A DNA stretch of 64,000 nt from the NCBI GenBank assembly GCA_003427395.1, contig BFEA01000013.1:2340432-2404431 (forward strand), given 5' to 3'. Of the stretch, positions 55,616 to 64,000 are shown one piece after another; position 1 is the stretch's first letter, and each line of letters begins with the position of its first letter. The notes under the pieces are model-generated. The model saw only the letters and a program-made list of their open reading frames with translations, did not search any database and was not told where the DNA came from. This stretch comes from Chara braunii (Eukaryota; Streptophyta; Charophyceae; Charales; Characeae). Both the position numbers and the translations under genes were made by a program.

Positions 55616-56708
55616 TCACATTCCCGAATGGGATTTCCCCTTGCCTTTCGTGGGACAGCTCGCGGTGTCGTGTGCGTCGTTGTTGCACCACAAACAATAG
55701 CGGTACCTGCTGCATATCTTGTAGACACTCTCCGTTATGCCAAATTGGAGGCAAGGTTCTTGAGCTGCTGATCTGGTCCCGAGGGATGAAGAGGTGGTTG
55801 TCTTCGATTTGCCCCGTCCTTGACCTTTGATGGGGCGGCCACCACCCCGGGCAGCTGCTGACATATCTCCCTCCTCTGATGGAGCAGCCTCGTTTAAATT
55901 AATTGGCGTTGTTTTGTGACCACGACCACTTTCGGCCGATGCTGATCACTGCTCTGGCCTGCGAAAGACGAACGGCCAGCATTGCGGGCTTCCGTGTTCG
56001 TCGCAATAATCTGTGAGGCTTTGTTGTATAATAACTCACTTGTGGTGAGTGTCTCCGCGACTTGCGTCAATGGATTTTGCAATGCCGAGCACGACATGTA
56101 ATGACGTAGTGTTTGACGCCCATGAAATGGGTCGGCAAGTCGGGCGTGGATGCGAAGTGTTGGTATCCGGCGATTCCGTTTGAGCTCGCCAAGGAGTTCT
56201 GGTGGAACTTCTGCAGTTTCTTTATCGCTTGGAGCTGGACGGTTCCACTTGGACCGCATGTGCCATGCCGCCGTGAGATCAGTCCAACTGATCTTCGTAT
56301 GCAGCTAGGAGATTACTACCTTGTGTGAGGATAAAATATTGTCAAGCCATGCTCGACACATGCCACCCAACCGGTGATAGAGACAGGTATGTCGGCTGGT
56401 GTCGCGCACACTGTACATATGCAACCACAACTCAAATTGCCGCCACCACGGAATTGGATCGGTCTTCGATCCATCACAGGAATCGGGAAATCATCTAACT
56501 TGGGTTTGGGTTCGTGAGATGACGAGGCTGGGCTTGCGGGTGCTGCACGAATCTGGTGCTTCAAGTGTTGATCGGTTGACTGAAGTTGCTGATTCGTTGC
56601 CCGCCGCTGCTTAGCACCGTCTTTGAGAGTGCCTATGTCAATCTCCAAAGCGTTAATGCGATCCGGAATGTTGCAGGGGCCAACATCTGTTGTTGCAATG
56701 GGCCGCTG
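55616..56708 (-). pseudogene. element D gag, middle and C-terminal parts
   Basis: Starts at QRPIATTDVGPCNIPDRINA, equivalent to QRPVATSS in element C gag, then continues through INALEIDIGTLKDGAKQR, frame breaks, and FHARLADPFHGRQTLRHYMS-like decayed core to the zinc knuckle CLWCNNDAHDTASC (CX2CX4HX4C). The N-terminal third is separated by the Penelope-like insertion. Confidence 0.78.
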
Positions 56709-57265
56709 AGAGAATAGATTAAACACACATAGATGCCTTGAGCATTAATATCACGGCGTGCAACATCTCCTCCTCCGACAACTCAACCCTTCCACTCAAT
56801 ACGCCACTCAGATTGAGGTAAACAAGCATTCTAGCTCTATCCTTATATACTAGATTCTAAGCTCCGTATGCCACTACGAAGTCACTGAATTGAAAAAATA
56901 AAACAAGGCAATATTAAGGCAATTAAAATCAATAAAAAACCCTGAAAAGTTTTGAAAAGGTCCAGAGACATAGGAGCAGAACCGAATCAGGCCTCGATCC
57001 TAGCTCCTATACTGATTTCTCAATTTACGCGGCGGTTCGCTGTGCGAAACTCAAAATCAAAATAAGGTAAAGACCCGGAAAGCGGGAGAACGAAAACGAC
57101 ACACTTCCGACAAGCGCCCCACAGTAATATTTTGGCGCCGTCGTTGCCACGTTACTGCTCTATTTGGATTTCCTGGCCAGCGTTACGATATAGATCTTCA
57201 GGCGATATATGAGAATCGTCAGCCGAAGATAGCCAACGTGTACCTGCGGCTGATTCCAAAACATT
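56709..57265 (-). other. 3' non-coding end of the Penelope-like element
   Basis: A/T-rich, no ORF. On the minus strand CAGTATAGGAGCTAGGATCG near 56992-57011 is vaguely like a gypsy PBS, so a leftover gypsy leader could be mixed in here. The exact 3' boundary before 56708 is inferred from gag homology. Confidence 0.5.
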
Positions 57266-57595
57266 TCACAAACGTGTTCGCTCCGCCTCGTTACTGGGCA
57301 AGTGAACCAGCCTTCTGTGTACACAGTCTGTCGAAGATGTCGCAGATGTCTGGGCACTAGTATCCACTGCACAAATCTTTCCAAACGTATTTTCAACAAT
57401 GCCTGCCAATTGTTCCCAAAACGGGGATCCATCCCTCCTTTTGATCCATTCGAGTCCCTTGGAGACTACCTTCCGGGGGTAGTTTAATTTCCTTAGTTCG
57501 GCAGCAAGAGTGAGGACACCCAAACAGATTGTCCCCTCATCATTACAGTTCCGAGAGATCCGAAGGATGGTGTTGGCTACCACGGCGAATTTTGC
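57266..57595 (-). pseudogene. Penelope-like RT thumb and C-terminus
   Basis: In frame with the palm but after one TAG (57596-57598). Residues read ANTILRISRNCNDEG, then LTLAAELRKLNYPRKVVSKG, the thumb pattern of Penelope-like RTs, in which an R-rich helix is followed by a L-x-x-L-x-Y-P motif. It ends at a stop after EAERTRL. Confidence 0.78.
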
Positions 57596-58141
57596 CTATC
57601 TAGGCCCAAAAGAGTCAAAATTTGTGTAGGTATGGTACTTTAGTGGGTATGGGGACCAAATAGTCCCAACATTTTTGAATTTGTGGGCAGATAATATGTG
57701 TACCCTTGATTCTGATACGATTAACCTGGTATCCAGGAAATCCAAGACCCCAGACCCAAAATTTGTTCGTTCTAGCACCAGTTCTTCCGGATAGCACATT
57801 GCAATCTGGTCCAGCCGAGCATTGGCCTTCGCCTGCCCTTCTGGGTCCCGATTTTGAAAAAATGAAATGATTAATAAATCGTCAATGTAGCGCTTCCCAT
57901 ATATTAACTTACTATCGGCACCAAGGGAGCTTATAAATCTGTACTCAGAGAACATACACATTGCGCACGCAAGGGGCGGGTTGGCTCTGCCACCCATTGG
58001 AATCCCTTGTTTTTGTGAGAGAACCACATCGGACACCAGAAACACAGTGTTGTCAAGCTGAAATCGGGTCAGTGTCAACAGTTTGCTAAGGCGGAATGAT
58101 TTCCACCCAGGCTCACCATGGGATTTCCCAAATGTGGCCAA
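57596..58141 (-). pseudogene. Penelope-like RT palm with catalytic YIDD
   Basis: 181 codons. Residues 45-57 (QGIPMGGRANPPL) are the motif B-type loop and residues 85-88 (YIDD) the catalytic box. FGSGVLDFLDTRLIVSESRV follows, with the LxFLD motif typical of this RT group, then WSPYPLKYHTYTNFDSFGPR. The catalytic residues are intact. The frame is bounded by a TGA upstream and a TAG downstream, both in frame with neighbouring RT pieces. Confidence 0.85.
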
Positions 58142-59570
58142 TCACTTCATGCTGTTGATCCGAATCCAGCGAATGCCCTGGTCTACGAACTGCTATATTA
58201 GCCATTCAACATCCTGCTGAATTACAACGTGCGGCAGTTGAGTGAACATTTCCTTAATGTCGTAGGTCCGGGCAACAAGACCAAGGGAAGGAGTTTCACC
58301 TTTCTTGTTAACTTTCTCAATTTCAAGACTCAAATCACCGATTGTCCGTAGGTTAAAATGTGGACTTTTTACTTTCTTAATTAATTCATTAAGAGCAACA
58401 GATAGCATGGCGGAAGCTGATCGAAAAGGACTTTGGAAAGAGGGGACTATAGGTCCCCTCTTTTCCTTGTCCTTCTCCTTCGCCATTCTATATGCGTAAT
58501 TTAACTTACCAAGCATGTCCAAGTTGGCAATTTCAGATAGGCCAGCATCAGCATACCGCGTCTTCATGTCAAGCAGGATTTCGCCCTTATCTTTGTTGAC
58601 TCTCTCATAGTTATTATTGCCCAAAAACATTTTCTGAAGGCCTTGCTCATACCGTTTTGGACATTCAATCCAGGTTTCACTTGGGTTGCGGTCCAGTGGG
58701 GCGAGAACAAGACCATCAAAGGCTTGCTTGATACCCAGGACATATTCACTCAGTACAGACCCAGGAGGCAAAATTTCCCCTTTTCTACTTGTTTCGTTGA
58801 GGTGAATCCTCAACACCTCAGTGACCAGACCGGTTTTACGCGGTCCATCAAGAGACTCATTACAAACTTGGTTGAGGCAATCCCTGTTAACAACGGATCC
58901 TGGAAATGGTATATTTTTAGCATTATGAAGAAATGGCTTGATACCCTCGACCTCACTGAGCTTGACGGCGACATGCCCGTCGATTTTAGGCAGATCGAAA
59001 CCATCGCACACACAGTTGAAATCACTATTATGTGCAAAGCGTTTCTGATTATGTAAAAGATCTCCGACCGACTTGGCTTTAAGCCAAACGGCACGAGACC
59101 TTTTTACATACACGTTAGCCAACGGTTTGGGTACAATGTGACCACTGGTCCAGTTCTTTACAGAGTCTTCAACTTTTTGTTTGTCAATAGTAGTACAAAA
59201 GGGAATTTTAATAGTCACAGACGCCCGAGGATTGATACCAAAACATTTTTTACATGCATTAGTAAGAAGTCCACGAACAATCTGCCGCCCACGGTGTTGA
59301 TTGATTGTTTTTACCGCGTCATTCAGTTCAAGTAATTCCTCCAAACTCTTTTTGTACAGATCTCTTCTTTTCCAAGGCGCTCTCAAGAGTGAGATTAATT
59401 CGGCCTTTTTCTGTTCAGTCTTAGTCCGGGTGCGAATCAGTTCCGTGATCACCCACTCCCCACCGGTCTCAATTATATTTTTGGCATCAAGTAAGAGAAG
59501 ATTTTCATCATGCATTTTAATCTTCGAGTGTCCGTACAATAGAACACAGAGATGCCATGCTTTCAACCAC
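58142..59570 (-). pseudogene. Penelope-like RT N-terminal region (fingers)
   Basis: About 455 genuine codons ending at a TAG at 58193; 17 codons later a TGA separates it from the palm ORF. Notable segments are CKKCFGINPRASVTIKIPFC, DFNCVCDGFDLPKIDGHVAV (a Cys-x-Cys cluster), FDGLVLAPLDRNPSETWIEC (replacing the DKG-type motif) and VARTYDIKEMFTQLPH (RT motif A with catalytic Asp). The apparent start MCIRDR at 59587 is encoded by adapter sequence and is not real; the frame continues from the GIY-YIG domain once the artefact is discounted. Confidence 0.83.
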
Positions 59571-59608
59571 CTGTCTCTTATACACATCTAGATGTGTATA
59601 AGAGACAG
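59571..59608. other. Nextera mate-pair junction adapter left in the assembly
   Basis: CTGTCTCTTATACACATCT followed directly by its reverse complement, 38 bp in all. This is the Tn5 mosaic-end pair formed at Nextera mate-pair circularisation junctions. It is a sequencing artefact, not biology. Confidence 0.98.
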
Positions 59609-59757
59609 GTCTGGTTCATTGCACACATCCACATCCTTACAAGAGAATAACGGTCTCAATTATATTTTTGGCATCAAGTAAGAGAAGATTTTCATCATGC
59701 ATTTTAATCTTCGAGTGTCCGTACAATAGAACACAGAGATGCCATGCTTTCAACCAC
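59609..59757. other. falsely duplicated flank next to the adapter
   Basis: 59609-59651 is identical to 59835-59877 (43 bp), and 59651-59757 is identical to 59464-59570 (107 bp). Both are exact, as expected from a chimeric mate-pair read. Leaving out 59571-59757 (187 bp) makes the flanks contiguous and the coding frame continuous. Confidence 0.93.
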
Positions 59758-60407
59758 CGACCAGCAGCATTGTTCTTCATCCCAATCATCCTGGTCAGTC
59801 GCCTTTTTGATAGGGTTTTTAACACACGAAGGAGGTCTGGTTCATTGCACACATCCACATCCTTACAAGAGAATAACAATGGTTCCAGCATTTGAACCGG
59901 GGTGAGTACATGTGTTTTCTTGTGACACCGGGATCTACGTTTCCTACCACGTTTCTTTTTTCCACGAGAGTTTAAACCGGGATTAAATCCTTTAATCGTG
60001 GCTAGTTCGCAGCTTTCCAGAGCAGAATCATTACCAAACCAAATCGGTATAGGAACATAGGTAGCGGTGCCTACTTTTTTAAGCCATGAATGCACCCTAT
60101 GCTTGTTATTACCATTCGCAGATCTGCAATGCTCCCTCCACCGGTCCTGCAGTGATCTGACTGCTTCCCCGACATACACGAGCTTGTGATTGAGTGACAT
60201 CAACACATAGACACAACTGCTCGCGCCGAGAAGTCTAATCGAGTCCTTTTGCGGAAGCGCCAACCACAACCTCACATACGCACTACCCCACTTGAGATCC
60301 CCTTGAAGGCAGGCCAATAGGATGATGAGAACGTGAATCTGATCTAGGACCACCCTTAAAGACTTCATGAGAACGATACGGGCGGCAACCCGTCTTAGAG
60401 AGCGCAA
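59758..60407 (-). pseudogene. GIY-YIG endonuclease domain of the Penelope-like element
   Basis: The ORF (drawn from a TTG at 60407; first ATG 13 codons later) has CVYVLMSLNHKLVYVGEA at residues 65-82, the GIY...YIG pair as VYV...YVG. Then R89 follows in QDRWREH, E131 in DSALESCEL and N142/N146 in FNPGLN, the catalytic Arg, Glu and Asn of the family. A basic stretch KKKRGRKRRSR follows (150-160). The nuclease nicks the target DNA to prime reverse transcription. The domain itself is open. It continues in frame into the RT once the 187-bp artefact is ignored, so nuclease and RT are one polypeptide with the nuclease first. Confidence 0.85.
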
Positions 60408-60418
60408 GCTACCCCCCT

Positions 60419-61087
60419 TCAGTTTCCCTTTACGGCATTGGCTTCTGTGGCGAATATGTGCTCAATGGTATTGATGCGTTCCCCTTGTTTTCGTGAGCAC
60501 TCGTCGTTTTGTCCCGCACTCACAGAGTCGGCGTATTCCTGCAGATCGATGCGAGCGAGCTCCCAAGCTCCCATCTCTTTCTTGAAGTACTGCACATTCT
60601 TCTCCTTGCACAGTTCCTGCACTCTAGTGTAGTGCAGTGAGCTGTAGTACTCGAGGCGAATCTTCATGTAGGCAGCAAGTCCGCCATCATCAGTTTCTTC
60701 ATCATCGTCGACATTGGCATTCTGGGCAAGATCAATGTCTTCTTCGTCTCCCACAGCAGCAGGGGTCGAAGAATGAGGTTCCACAACCTTATTCTTCCCT
60801 TTGGGAACACTCAGCCCTTGGAGGAGTGTTGCGAGCATTTGGTTGATGTCTGCCAGCTCGCTGGAACTTTCCATCTTCGGTTGGAGATTTTGCTTCAAGC
60901 CGGCTGCCCCTTCATTGCCAGAAATCTCGATACGCTTGGGCCGCGTCTTCATACTAGCCCGCGACCTGGTCTTGACCCTGCTGGCGGAAGGTGAGTTCTC
61001 CACCGGTGTACGAGCCCCGATTCGCTTCCTTTTCTTGGTGCTTGACTCTTTACTCTCCTTCTCAGCTTTCTGCTTCTCCAAACGCAG
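60419..61087 (-). pseudogene. ORF1 of the Penelope-like element, 5' truncated
   Basis: About 222 codons. The start is basic and nuclear-signal-like (TKKRKRIGARTPVEN, then VKTRSRASMKTRPKRIEISG); an acidic middle follows (EEDIDLAQNANVDDDEETDD). The end, YSSLHYTRVQELCKEKNVQY with MGAWELARIDLQEY, has the helix-turn-helix spacing of a SAP DNA-binding motif. It stops at 60419, and the endonuclease frame opens in a different frame that overlaps the stop. There is no start codon at the insertion boundary; the reading frame continues by chance into gypsy gag. ORF1 function is not established; DNA or chromatin binding is inferred. Confidence 0.65.
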
Positions 61088-61479
61088 CTGTTCCAAGCTG
61101 TGGACACAGGTGGTCAATGTCTTCATGTTGTTCCAGTGTGGGATGTCCTCTTGATGGGCCATGCAGGTGGCCACCAGGTCCACGATTCGATCGATGACCG
61201 TGGAGAACTTCCTGATGGTCTCGGTGGCCAAGGTCAAGACTTCGGCCTCCTCTAATAACGCATCCTGGCGTATTTGTCGTGGTTCGTCTGCAGCTTGGCG
61301 TGCTATGTCCTCATCCACTTGTTGTTGTAAGTCGGCAAGACGACTTTTGTCCTTGACTTGTCTCGCTCTCTCTTCTCTCGAGCGGCAAGTGCCGCATCTG
61401 CTCATTGCTCAAGCTCGAGCATCATGTCAGCCAGACGGACCTCGTAGTCTGCCACAGGCTCATTGTCCTTGCATTCCAT
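61088..61479 (-). pseudogene. element D gag N-terminus, separated by the insertion
   Basis: Starts MECKDNEPVADYEVRLADMM at 61479, has an in-frame TGA about 26 codons in, then reads DLQQQVDEDIARQAADEPRQ, ATETIRKFSTVIDRIVDLVA and TCMAHQEDIPHWNN to HSLEQ. It matches residues 12-155 of element C gag. The next gag residues (QRP...) are at 56708, on the far side of the insertion. Confidence 0.8.
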
Positions 61480-61945
61480 CGTGTTGGTTACTGACTGAAG
61501 GACTGGAAGCATGGACGTGGCTGCTGATGTGGCACTGATGTGGCACAGGCATCTGTTGACGTGTCACTGACATGGCCTGCTGACATGGCCTGCTGATGTG
61601 GCAACTCAGCAATGCCCGCAACAGAAGAGTACGAAGAGAAGAACCGATGGAAAAAGAAGAGGAATGGACAGCAGCAAATCGCCCAGATAAGGAGCCACTA
61701 ATCAAAGTTGAAAAGTTCGAACTTTGTTTTTGGAAACAAAATTCGAAGAAAAATAAATATTAAAGAATTTTGAAATCGCAAGTTCAGTCGGTCTTTAAAT
61801 CCCCAGAAATCCTGAAGTTTCACTAATATTGCAAGGAACATGAATGTGAGCGAAGTACAGAAATCCAAATTGCAAATCACGCTGAAGTCCAAGTAGTAAA
61901 ACAAAGAGCAGATGGCACATTGGAACCAAGAAACCATTCATATGA
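61480..61945 (-). other. element D leader, truncated
   Basis: CCCAGATAAGGAGCCACTAA at about 61681 and the A/T-rich DNA after it match the leader of element C. No PBS or LTR is reached before LTR-like sequence of element E begins. Confidence 0.62.
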
Positions 61946-62930
61946 GAACGAATACAGCAGAATCTTGAGGTCAATGTCCCAGCCTGTAGGGCCACACCAA
62001 CAACAGAACCCAATGTAGCTCTCTTTCTGAATGGCGTTGGCGCCCTACAGCTACAACTTCAGCATGATCACAACCAGACGACTTGAAGACCAGTGTGCTT
62101 GATGCCCACACCAATGCCGACCTCCTCTTTGCACGCCAGGTAAGTACCTCTGTTGCTCCCCACTCTTATCCCATCTCCCCACTCTCGTGCCTCCTTCCCA
62201 ATGACCACCTTCGCCTCCCTACCTCTCACTGCGCCCTGCAGCCCGGCTATGGCTGCCGGCGCTCGCTGCCCTGCAGCGCCCCACACCTGTGCGCCCGCTA
62301 GCGCGCTTGACCACCTAGCGCAGCATGCACGCACTCGCTACACAATGCAGCAGCATGCCGACAATGCAGCACCGGCCAAGATCCCATCCCTTGCGCCCAG
62401 ACTGCCTATATGTCGTGGCACGCGCATGTCCGGCTCCTCTAGCTTGCGACTGGGCCCCGGTATATGTGTCCAGGCCCAATGCAGACGGGGCCCAGACTTT
62501 TACAGTTGCGCCCATCAGCCCAGGGCTGATGTCCAAATTCAGATAGCAGGCCGGTTTCCCATTGGTACGCTCGGCCTCTACGACGACAACGCTGCTTTTC
62601 GATTGGCCAACATCCAATGTGTGATGTGTCGGCCTCCCTTGGCTTGTGCCCAGGGCTCAACCAACTGAGGCCCAAGGCTCAACTGCTTCTGCAAGAGTCT
62701 GGGCTTCATGATGCACTCGTGCTGCAACTGTCTGATACCCATTTCTCGAAATGTTGAAAGAAAGGCCTCTGGTGGATATTCTGGCCCGCCTTCACTTAGG
62801 GCGGGCATGAGGCTTGCTAGGGACCTTAGCCCAGAACATATGCATGTTGGCAAGGCCCCAATGAGGGCTCAATCCTCACATTCCATCCCCCTTAGCTTCG
62901 AAAGTCCGTTGAGATGCTTACTTCGCAGGT
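61946..62930 (-). repeat. 3' LTR of element E (approximate)
   Basis: LTR-like block next to the chromodomain end of element E, related to 31195-31985. A purine-rich minus-strand tract (GAAGGTTAAAGGGGAAGG) at about 62933-62950 is a good polypurine-tract candidate. Contains CAGGTAAGTAC at 62137. Outer end not fixed. Confidence 0.55.
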
Positions 62931-63490
62931 GCCTTCCCCTTTAACCTTCTTTCATATTCAGGCACCACCTGAGGTGCTGTCTCAATCTGTTCATCTTTGG
63001 TGAACCATCGATCTTCTTTCGGATCTGTATGATGCCTGAATCTGACCTTGTATTCTCTCTTGGGTTTGGGAGGTCTCCCTCTACCTGGAGGTTTTGGAAC
63101 AGGCATGTCTCTGTGTTCCAGAATGTCGTCGATGTCCACGTGGCCGTCCATGGTTGGGGGCAGCATTTATCTCCTGGATGGAAACTGAGCTATCTCAGCG
63201 AAAGGTGCAAGCTTTGAGGCTTGGAAGACAGGGTAAGTGCGCAGGTGACCAGGGATTCGAATAATATAAGAGGGACCATCCAAATCATCCCCAACTACAT
63301 CCAAGACTTCCCAGGGACCGAAATACTGTGGCATTAGTTTACGAGAGATTCAAAATTCCTATCCTACTTCACTAGCCTTAACCCAGACACGTTCCCCTAC
63401 CTGAAATGTGGACGGTCGACGATGTTTGTTCTCAGAAGCAACCATTGCTTCCTGAGATTTCTTGATGTGCTCGACAGCTTGCTGCAGCAA
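62918..63490 (-). pseudogene. element E integrase C-terminus and chromodomain
   Basis: 62918-63166 encodes MDGHVDIDDILEHRDMPVPK, then KREYKVRFRHHTDPKEDRWF and TKDEQIETAPQVVPEYERRL, a chromodomain tail. Upstream frames (63167-63490) read FQVGERVWVKAS- and YLHTYPVFQASKLAPF-like barrel sequence broken by stops. Confidence 0.78.
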
Positions 63491-64000
63491 CTACTCATAC
63501 TGCACCCCGTATTCCAAGGTGCAAGGTGTTGCAGCAGGTCGGTTTTCAAGCAGGAGGAAGTCTAGAGCGGATTTAGGCTTCCATCCCAAGTGCAGCTGGT
63601 TAGGACTAACGCCGGTTGTGCTGTGCACAACGTTGTTGTACAATGTACAGGCTGGCGATGAGAGGCAATTTCTCATCCCAGTCATCCTGGCTAATGTAGT
63701 GCCTCAACAGATGTTGCACAACTCTGTTTATTGTTTCGGCCTGTCCGTTGGCTTCGGGATGATTCCGAGAAGTCATATGAAGTTGACTGCCCATTTGCTC
63801 AGCAGTCTTCTTCCACAACTGACTTGTGAAGCGGACATCTCTGTCACTAACGATTGACTTTGGCAGTCCAAAATCACGCACCCAGTTGTCCATAAACAAC
63901 TTGATGACGTGCTCAGTCCTCGCAGTCTCTGGCATGGCAATCAGTCTAGCATACTTGGTAAATTTGTCTATTATGACAAAGATGTGCCTCTTGCCACTCC
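63491..64000 (-). pseudogene. element E integrase core
   Basis: 63606-63935 encodes LFMDNWVRDFGLPKSIVSDR with the second catalytic Asp, DVRFTSQLWKKTAEQMGSQL and RNHPEANGQAETINRVVQHL with the catalytic Glu. A frame change near 63640 leads to VVHSTTGVSPNQLHLGWKPK. The first Asp would lie toward or beyond the window end. Confidence 0.82.

Larger units (their letters stand above)
52231..56708 (-). mobile_element. Ty3/gypsy element D, main part
   Basis: Minus-strand gag (3' two thirds), protease remnant, RT, RNase H and integrase of the element C family, all frame-broken. The missing gag N-terminus and leader lie at 61088-61945, beyond the Penelope-like insertion. Confidence 0.82.
56709..61087 (-). 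mobile_element. Penelope-like retroelement with N-terminal GIY-YIG endonuclease, inserted in element D gag
   Basis: About 4.4 kb on the minus strand (about 4.2 kb without the assembly artefact). Order: ORF1 with a SAP-like end (60419-61087), GIY-YIG endonuclease (59758-60407), RT N-terminus (58193-59570), RT palm (57596-58141), RT thumb (57266-57583), then about 560 bp of non-coding 3' end. RT motifs follow the Penelope type, for example QGIPMGGRANPPL, YIDDLLII and the late L-x-x-L-x-Y-P thumb motif. Canonical Penelope elements carry GIY-YIG at the C-terminus; the N-terminal position matches the permuted (Chlamys/Naiad-type) group. ORF1 lacks a start at the insertion boundary, so the copy is 5' truncated. 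Confidence 0.8.
62918..64000 (-). mobile_element. Ty3/gypsy chromovirus element E, runs off the window
   Basis: Minus-strand 3' part of a chromovirus with integrase core, C-terminal barrel and chromodomain, continuing past the right edge. Its coding sequence differs from B and C at many positions. Confidence 0.82.

Noticed and set aside
56992-57011. A second gypsy PBS and LTR start inside the Penelope-like 3' region
   Set aside because: The match to the initiator-Met PBS is poor and RT coding sequence lies only about 250 bp away; retained only as a caveat on the 3' boundary.
57596-58195. Alternative genetic code explaining the in-frame stops
   Set aside because: Both TAG and TGA occur, and all other elements show ordinary decay; mutation is simpler.
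59575-59587. Start codon MCIRDR of the RT ORF
   Set aside because: It is encoded by the mosaic-end adapter, a known artefact of Nextera mate-pair libraries.

Overview
This window looks like a stretch of a large, repeat-dominated eukaryotic nuclear genome, most likely from the green plant lineage. The evidence is plant-type U6 snRNA copies, chromodomain-bearing Ty3/gypsy retrotransposons primed by an initiator-Met-tRNA-like site, a nuclear copy of a plant-type mitochondrial nad5 segment, and a Penelope-like retroelement with its GIY-YIG endonuclease in front of the reverse transcriptase, an arrangement described for green algae and some protists and invertebrates. A charophyte such as Chara would fit, but that is inference. 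No complete host gene is visible; the best host-derived coding piece is one phase-0 exon at 22964-23224.

Layout. 1-4.1 kb (+): a Ty3/gypsy integrase followed by a gag-like ORF and decayed acidic/coiled-coil ORFs. 4.1-13.7 kb: mostly non-coding, with a tRNA-like SINE, several tandem repeats and a hairpin. 13.7-22.0 kb (-): gypsy element A with a 1081-bp TG...CA 5' LTR, a PBS, broken gag-PR-RT-RNase H-integrase-chromodomain and a truncated 3' LTR next to an assembly gap. 22.0-26.3 kb: low-copy-looking DNA with the coiled-coil exon, a 129-bp in-frame tandem duplication, a U6 retropseudogene inside a 13-bp target-site duplication, and the nad5 NUMT. 26.4-38.2 kb (-): two related gypsy copies (B1 and B2), one with an internal RT deletion and one interrupted by a CCGGA-rich insertion. 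38.2-43.3 kb (-): element C with an open 504-aa gag and a protease-RT ORF joined to the 5' end of B2. 43.3-52.2 kb: LTR and leader remnants, microsatellites, a second assembly gap, a CCGGA-rich repeat pair bracketing a U6 fragment, a second SINE and a further U6-like relic. 52.2-61.9 kb (-): element D, whose gag is split by a roughly 4.4-kb Penelope-like insertion. 61.9-64 kb (-): the 3' part of gypsy element E, running off the window.

The most interesting unit is the Penelope-like element at about 56709-61087: a SAP-like ORF1 (5' truncated), then GIY-YIG endonuclease, RT fingers/palm and thumb in one reading direction. Its reading frame is falsely broken in this assembly by an unremoved 38-bp Nextera mate-pair junction adapter at 59571-59608 plus a 149-bp duplicated flank. 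Discounting that artefact, endonuclease and RT form one frame carrying three further in-frame stops, so this copy is decayed. The gag sequences on its two sides abut at the same codon of the intact gag in element C, which fixes the insertion point. Nearly everything else coding in the window is degenerate retrotransposon.
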